The notes under the pieces are model-generated. The model did no database searches. It saw only the letters and a program-made list of their open reading frames with translations, and was not told the DNA's origin. Shown here in pieces: positions 4,419 to 7,749 of a DNA stretch of 7,749 bases. The number at the start of each line of letters is the position of its first letter. The first letter of the stretch is position 1. The position numbers were made by a program, and so were the translations under genes. The DNA is from Pseudomonadota bacterium (GTDB lineage Bacteria; Desulfobacterota; GWC2-55-46; JADFVP01). Location of the stretch: positions 1-7,749 of the forward strand of contig JADFVP010000253.1 in assembly GCA_015222595.1 (NCBI GenBank), written 5' to 3'.

Positions 4419-6137
4419 ATGAACATACTCACTAAAATACCACTCAGGGTCGGCATAGCAACAGCTGCCGCACTTCTCTTCCTCTCCCCTATTGTCGGAG
4501 CCGGACCCGCACATGGTGCGGCCGACGTAGAGACTTCCCGCTCATACTACTACTACACCACAGCGCAGGTTCTAGTAAATGAGGGAGACATAACTACAGC
4601 TATCGAGCTTTACAAGAAGGCCGTAAAGCTCGACCCCGACTCTGCGCTCTTGAACGCCGAACTCGGCAAGCTCTACCTGCAGACCGGCGCCCACGACAAG
4701 GCCCTTCACAGGTTGAGCAAGGCAAAGAGCCTCGACCCTGCCCTTGCCGACACCTATGTAACCCTGGCAGAACTCCATACGCTACAGAACGATCCCGACT
4801 CGGCAAGCGAAAACTATCTGAAGGCTATCGAGCTAGACCCAACGAACTCCAAGAACTACCTCTACCTGGCCATTCTGAGCGTCAGAATGAACAAGTTCGA
4901 CAAGGGCGCCGACGTGCTCAACCGCCTGCTGCTTGAAAGGCCGGACTCTATCATGGCCTACTACTACCTCGCAAAGATAGAGGTGCAGAGGTCGGACTTC
5001 GTGAAAGCTGAGCAGTACTACAACAAGGCCATCTCCATAAACTCCTACTTCGACGCCGCCTACTACGAACTCGGCATGATGTTCGAGGTGAACAAGGAGA
5101 CCGAGAAAGCCGTAGAGATCTACACCAGGGCCGTAAGCGCCATAAGCAAGAATACCGGTTTCCGCGTCAGACTCGGCGCCCTCTACCTGCAGATGAAGGA
5201 AATCGACAAAGCGCTCGACCAGTATACAGAGCTGACCAAACATGAAGAGACCAGAGTAGATGCGCTTGTAAAGATAGGCCTTATAAACTTCGAAAAGAAG
5301 AAGTACGACGAAGCTATCGATAGTTTCTTAGATATTCTGGAGACGAACCCGGACCTCCACAGGGTGCGCTACTACCTCGCCACGGCCTACGAGACCAGCG
5401 ACAGGGTAGAAGAGGCGACCGCAGAGTTTGCACTCATTCCGGCCAACGACTCAAGCTACACGGACGCGAAGATACATCTGGCGTACATATTCGAACGGCA
5501 GGGCCGCCTCGAAGAGACCATTGCCGAACTGAAAGGGGCCCTTGAGGTCAAGCAGAACGACTCCGAGCTTCTGCGCCTGCTAGCCTCTATCTACAGGGTA
5601 GCCAAAAAACCGGTAGAGGCTGTCGAGACGTTCGAGAAGGCGGTAGCCTCAAACCCCGGCGACGCCAACCTGCAATTCACCCTTGGCGTTCTCTACGAAG
5701 ACGCCAAGATGGACGCCAAGGTCTTGTCGACCATGTACAAGGTCATAGAACTGAACCCCGAGCACGCCAACGCGCTTAACTTTATCGGCTACAGCTATGT
5801 TGAAAAAGGCACACGCCTGGGCGAGGCAGAGAAGCTAATAAACAAGGCGCTGGAGATCAAGCCGGAGAGCGGCCATATTATCGACAGCCTCGGCTGGCTC
5901 TACTACAAAAAAGGCGAGTACGCCAAAGCGGTCTCCGCACTCGAAAGGGCCGTTGAGTACCTGCCTAACGATGCGGTAGTGCAGGAGCACCTCGGAGACG
6001 CATACCTCAAGATGAGCCTGAAAGAGAAGGCGCTCCTGTCGTACCGGGATAGCCTGCGCCTCGCTCCGGGTAACAAAGAGGTGCAGAGCAAAATAGACAA
6101 ACTGAATGCCGAATTGAACGCAACCAGGATTGAATAA
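4419..6137 (+). CDS. Exported tetratricopeptide repeat (TPR) protein, about 15 repeats
   Basis: This 572-aa protein is made almost wholly of TPR units. Seen: an N-terminal signal peptide (basic MNILTKIPLR, hydrophobic 11-28, likely cleavage near AHGA-A at 31-35), then residues 43-552 that divide into about fifteen 34-residue helical repeats with the usual W/Y, G, Y/F, A and P spacing. A clear example is GWLYYKKGEYAKAVSALERA at 492-511. A short charged tail follows. TPR superhelices bind peptides or proteins, and this one should act in the periplasm, possibly at the outer membrane. The NFIGYSYVEKG...DSLGWLYYKKGEYAKA...EHLGDAYLK stretch resembles the TPR proteins found upstream of lolB in many proteobacteria. 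The ATG at 4419 is chosen over an in-frame TTG at 4395 because GGAGG lies 4 bp upstream. A lipoprotein gene starts 1 bp after the stop, suggesting coupling. Confidence 0.92.
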   Translation: MNILTKIPLRVGIATAAALLFLSPIVGAGPAHGAADVETSRSYYYYTTAQVLVNEGDITTAIELYKKAVKLDPDSALLNAELGKLYLQTGAHDKALHRLSKAKSLDPALADTYVTLAELHTLQNDPDSASENYLKAIELDPTNSKNYLYLAILSVRMNKFDKGADVLNRLLLERPDSIMAYYYLAKIEVQRSDFVKAEQYYNKAISINSYFDAAYYELGMMFEVNKETEKAVEIYTRAVSAISKNTGFRVRLGALYLQMKEIDKALDQYTELTKHEETRVDALVKIGLINFEKKKYDEAIDSFLDILETNPDLHRVRYYLATAYETSDRVEEATAEFALIPANDSSYTDAKIHLAYIFERQGRLEETIAELKGALEVKQNDSELLRLLASIYRVAKKPVEAVETFEKAVASNPGDANLQFTLGVLYEDAKMDAKVLSTMYKVIELNPEHANALNFIGYSYVEKGTRLGEAEKLINKALEIKPESGHIIDSLGWLYYKKGEYAKAVSALERAVEYLPNDAVVQEHLGDAYLKMSLKEKALLSYRDSLRLAPGNKEVQSKIDKLNAELNATRIE

Positions 6138-6138
6138 C

Positions 6139-6786
6139 GTGCGCCTTGTTCTCTCCCTATTCGCCCTTGTGCTCTTAACAGGCTGCGCCACCGTAGCGCA
6201 ACACTCCAAGACAACCGACGCCGTCGACTCACCCCGCGCACCTTCCATAAGGGGCAACGCTATCGTCGAGTTTACCAACGGAACAGTTGTGCGCGGACGC
6301 GCCGTGATTGTTGCGCGCGACCCGGCCTCGCTGAGAATAGAACTCCTTGGCCCCTTCGGCCATACCGCATGGGCAATGGTAAGCAACGGCACCGACGTCT
6401 CTATCTACAAAGATTCAAAGCAGACCACCTACGCACCCGGAGACCCTGCGCTTCCGTACAGCTTCTCTTCGCGCGAACTGGTCTCGTACCTCCTGGGCAG
6501 AGCGCCGACCACGAAAGAGTACCGGACGGTAACGGACTCGGAGGGGCGGATAACAGAGGCTACCAAGTACGTAAACGGAGCTGCTGTGCTGAACGTAACG
6601 TTTGCCGACTATCAGGCGGTGAACGGACGCACCCTGCCCTTCGTCATTTCCGTCACAGAGACCGGCGAGCCTGAAACCGACAGGCATCAGAGCCTAGTAG
6701 TTCGCTTCACTACTGTTGAGGTAAACCCGACTATCTCCGAGGCTCTTTTCGATAAAATCGCCCGGCAAACCGAGATAACGGACTAA
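6139..6786 (+). CDS. LolB/DUF4292-like outer-membrane lipoprotein
   Basis: This 215-aa lipoprotein has an N-terminal signal with lipobox LTGC (13-16, lipid on Cys16) directly followed by Ala-Thr, a combination compatible with outer-membrane sorting. The mature part starts with a linker, then beta-strand-rich sequence: GNAIVEFTNGTVVRGRAVIVARDPASLRIELLGPFG, AWAMVSNGTDVSIY and, later, LPFVISVTE. This fits the LolA/LolB/DUF4292 fold, a half-open barrel that carries lipid-modified proteins. Family assignment is from overall pattern and gene order, since true LolB motifs are weak. I chose the GTG at 6139 rather than the TTG at 6130. AGGA (6126-6129) sits 9 bp before the GTG but directly against the TTG, and the GTG form begins a typical short signal peptide. 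It follows the TPR stop by 1 bp, as in proteobacterial TPR-lolB pairs. Orthology to LolB is unproven. Confidence 0.75.
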   Translation: MRLVLSLFALVLLTGCATVAQHSKTTDAVDSPRAPSIRGNAIVEFTNGTVVRGRAVIVARDPASLRIELLGPFGHTAWAMVSNGTDVSIYKDSKQTTYAPGDPALPYSFSSRELVSYLLGRAPTTKEYRTVTDSEGRITEATKYVNGAAVLNVTFADYQAVNGRTLPFVISVTETGEPETDRHQSLVVRFTTVEVNPTISEALFDKIARQTEITD

Positions 6787-6791
6787 ACGTG

Positions 6792-6820
6792 TTGACTGGC
6801 CCCAACTTTTATGTTATAAA
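6792..6820 (+). promoter_or_regulatory. Sigma70 promoter of the CarD-family gene
   Basis: TTGACT (6792-6797) and TATAAA (6815-6820) are spaced by exactly 17 bp, each matching five of six consensus bases. Transcription would start near 6827, about 32 nt before the ATG at 6859. The regulator is therefore probably transcribed separately from the TPR-lipoprotein operon. No terminator separates them, so read-through is possible. Confidence 0.72.
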
Positions 6821-6858
6821 ATAAACACCTTTTCTTTCCTATAACTATAAGGAACCTC

Positions 6859-7362
6859 ATGCCAAAAGTAGACCTTTCGTTCAAAAATGGTGAGCTTGCC
6901 GTCTATCCTGCACACGGAGTAGGTATGATCACCGGAATAGAATCAAGAGACGTATCCGGAGAAATTAAATCATTCTACATTCTTAAAGTCCTCGACACCG
7001 AAGCTACCATAATGGTTCCGGTCGAGAACGCTACTGCTGTAGGCTTGAGAAAGATCGTCAAGAAGAGCCTCGTTCCAAAAGTCTATGACATCCTCAAAGA
7101 GAGGGAGAGCTCATCCGTAGACTCCCAGACATGGAACAGGCGCTACCGCGAGTATACAGACAAGATCAAGAGCGGTTGCGTAATGGAAGTCGCAAAGGTA
7201 CTACGCGACCTCTACATGCTCAAGTACGACAAGGAACTCTCCTTCGGCGAACGCAAGATGTTCAATACCGCAAAGAACCTGCTCGTGAAAGAGATCTCGG
7301 TCGCTCGTAAGGTAAAAGAAGAGAAGATCGAAAAAGAACTCTACAGCATGCTTGAGAACTGA
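6859..7362 (+). CDS. CarD/CdnL-family transcriptional regulator
   Basis: This 167-aa RNA-polymerase-binding regulator is of the CarD/CdnL family. Seen: the N-terminal RNAP-interacting (RID, Tudor-like) domain at about 10-68, with GELAVYPAHGVGMITGIE (11-28) and FYILKVLDTEATIMVPVENA (39-58). A helical C-terminal domain (about 70-165) follows, with SQTWNRRYREYTDKIKSG (89-106), an expected helix pair, and SFGERKMFNTAKNLLVKEI (128-146). Trp92 matches the conserved tryptophan that in mycobacterial CarD wedges into DNA at the upstream edge of the -10 element. Members bind the RNAP beta subunit and stabilise open complexes, commonly at rRNA and growth-related promoters. There is no sigma or DNA-sequence-specific domain. 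The ATG has AAGGAA (6849-6854) upstream and its own promoter. No intrinsic terminator follows, and the next sequence is a repeat-bearing tail. Confidence 0.93.
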   Translation: MPKVDLSFKNGELAVYPAHGVGMITGIESRDVSGEIKSFYILKVLDTEATIMVPVENATAVGLRKIVKKSLVPKVYDILKERESSSVDSQTWNRRYREYTDKIKSGCVMEVAKVLRDLYMLKYDKELSFGERKMFNTAKNLLVKEISVARKVKEEKIEKELYSMLEN

Positions 7363-7749
7363 TAGGCAACACTCTTTCGACTTTACCCTACTGTCATAGC
7401 TGTGTCAAACCACTCTCTGGGCGCGCCCAATTCCGTCTGCACATCCTTCGATTTCTCTTTCAGGCGCGCCACCCCTCTCGTGGGCCAAAGTGGGCCATAT
7501 TTTCACAACCTGCTTTCTCGTGGGCCATCTTTTCAAGACAGACCTCTTTAAGACCTAACTTTCTCTCATGGGCCAGCTCGCTATTTACATCGTCGACTTT
7601 ATCGAATGATTAACTGCGCCCGGCCCTCTCCTGCCTCGCCTGCACTTACCTTAATAACAGCGCAGCCCAACACTCTCTTCTATACTCCGGCAAAATCTGG
7701 TACAGTATTGCTCAACCCACTCTGCATGGCAGCCTGGGCCACTAGAGAA
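7363..7749. other. Non-coding, repeat-bearing tail after the CarD gene
   Basis: This 387-bp region has no supported gene on either strand. The plus strand is strongly pyrimidine-rich. It holds five copies of TGGGCCA (7481, 7491, 7521, 7569, 7735) and two GGCGCGCC palindromes (7420-7427 and 7463-7470), the first nested in the 12-bp palindrome TGGGCGCGCCCA (7418-7429). No clear terminator for the CarD gene or promoter for a downstream gene was found. Confidence 0.6.
7476..7575. repeat. TGGGCCA repeat cluster
   Basis: Four of the five TGGGCCA copies lie here. Two are part of a longer direct repeat, GTGGGCCAT-(A/C)-TTTTCA, at 7490-7505 and 7520-7535, exactly 30 bp apart. Three copies are preceded by TCTC (TCTCGTGGGCCA at 7476 and 7516, TCTCATGGGCCA at 7564). 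The first two cores are 10 bp apart, so the first three lie on one DNA face. Reverse-complemented, the unit reads TGAAAA-N2-TGGCCCAC, similar in style to the multiple terminal repeats of some transposons. No transposase is in the window. Confidence 0.55.

Noticed and set aside
7418..7429. 12-bp palindrome after the CarD gene as its terminator
   Set aside because: There is no loop of workable size and no T-run downstream, so it does not have the form of an intrinsic terminator.
7476..7575. CRISPR array
   Set aside because: The TGGGCCA units are far too short and irregularly spaced for CRISPR repeats and spacers, and no cas gene is present.

Overview
The window reads as chromosomal DNA from a Gram-negative, free-living bacterium. 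Two lipoproteins with lipoboxes, a LolB-like outer-membrane lipoprotein, an exported TPR protein and a SixA phosphatase point to a double membrane. The DsrE2 + TusA pair, a CarD/CdnL-type regulator, frequent ATA (Ile) and AGG (Arg) codons and moderate GC suggest Desulfobacterota (former Deltaproteobacteria) or Nitrospirota. That placement is an inference, and no rRNA or other phylogenetic marker is present to confirm it.

Layout: (1) 1-1103, plus strand: a sigma70-like promoter, a DsrE2-family protein, then a TusA-family sulfur carrier closed by a clear intrinsic terminator (1077-1103). (2) 1128-2365, minus strand: rpe and sixA overlap by 4 bp (ATGA) and are driven by a promoter at 2337-2365. 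(3) 2438-3782, minus strand: trxA, preceded by a near-consensus promoter (TTGACA-17-TATAGT), and a TlpA/ResA-like thioredoxin-fold lipoprotein. A perfect 18-bp hairpin between them sits only 22 bp before the lipoprotein start. (4) 3810-4214, plus strand: an 88-aa protein of unknown function, transcribed away from trxA. (5) 4298-6786, plus strand: a promoter, a structured leader, an exported 15-repeat TPR protein and, 1 bp after its stop, a LolB/DUF4292-like lipoprotein. (6) 6792-7362, plus strand: a promoter and a CarD-family RNA-polymerase-binding regulator. (7) 7363-7749: a non-coding, pyrimidine-rich tail with five TGGGCCA copies and two GGCGCGCC palindromes.

Functionally, the left and middle parts concern thiol and sulfur chemistry: persulfide relay (DsrE2, TusA), cytoplasmic disulfide reduction (TrxA) and envelope disulfide reduction (TlpA-like). 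Rpe (pentose phosphate/Calvin pathway) and SixA (phosphohistidine removal) form a small separate operon. The right part is envelope biogenesis plus global transcription control. Every confident gene belongs to a known family, and I saw no defence system, CRISPR array, transposase or RNA gene. The least explained items are the repeat-bearing tail, the hairpin in front of the TlpA-like gene with its repeat-filled upstream spacer, and the 88-aa protein.
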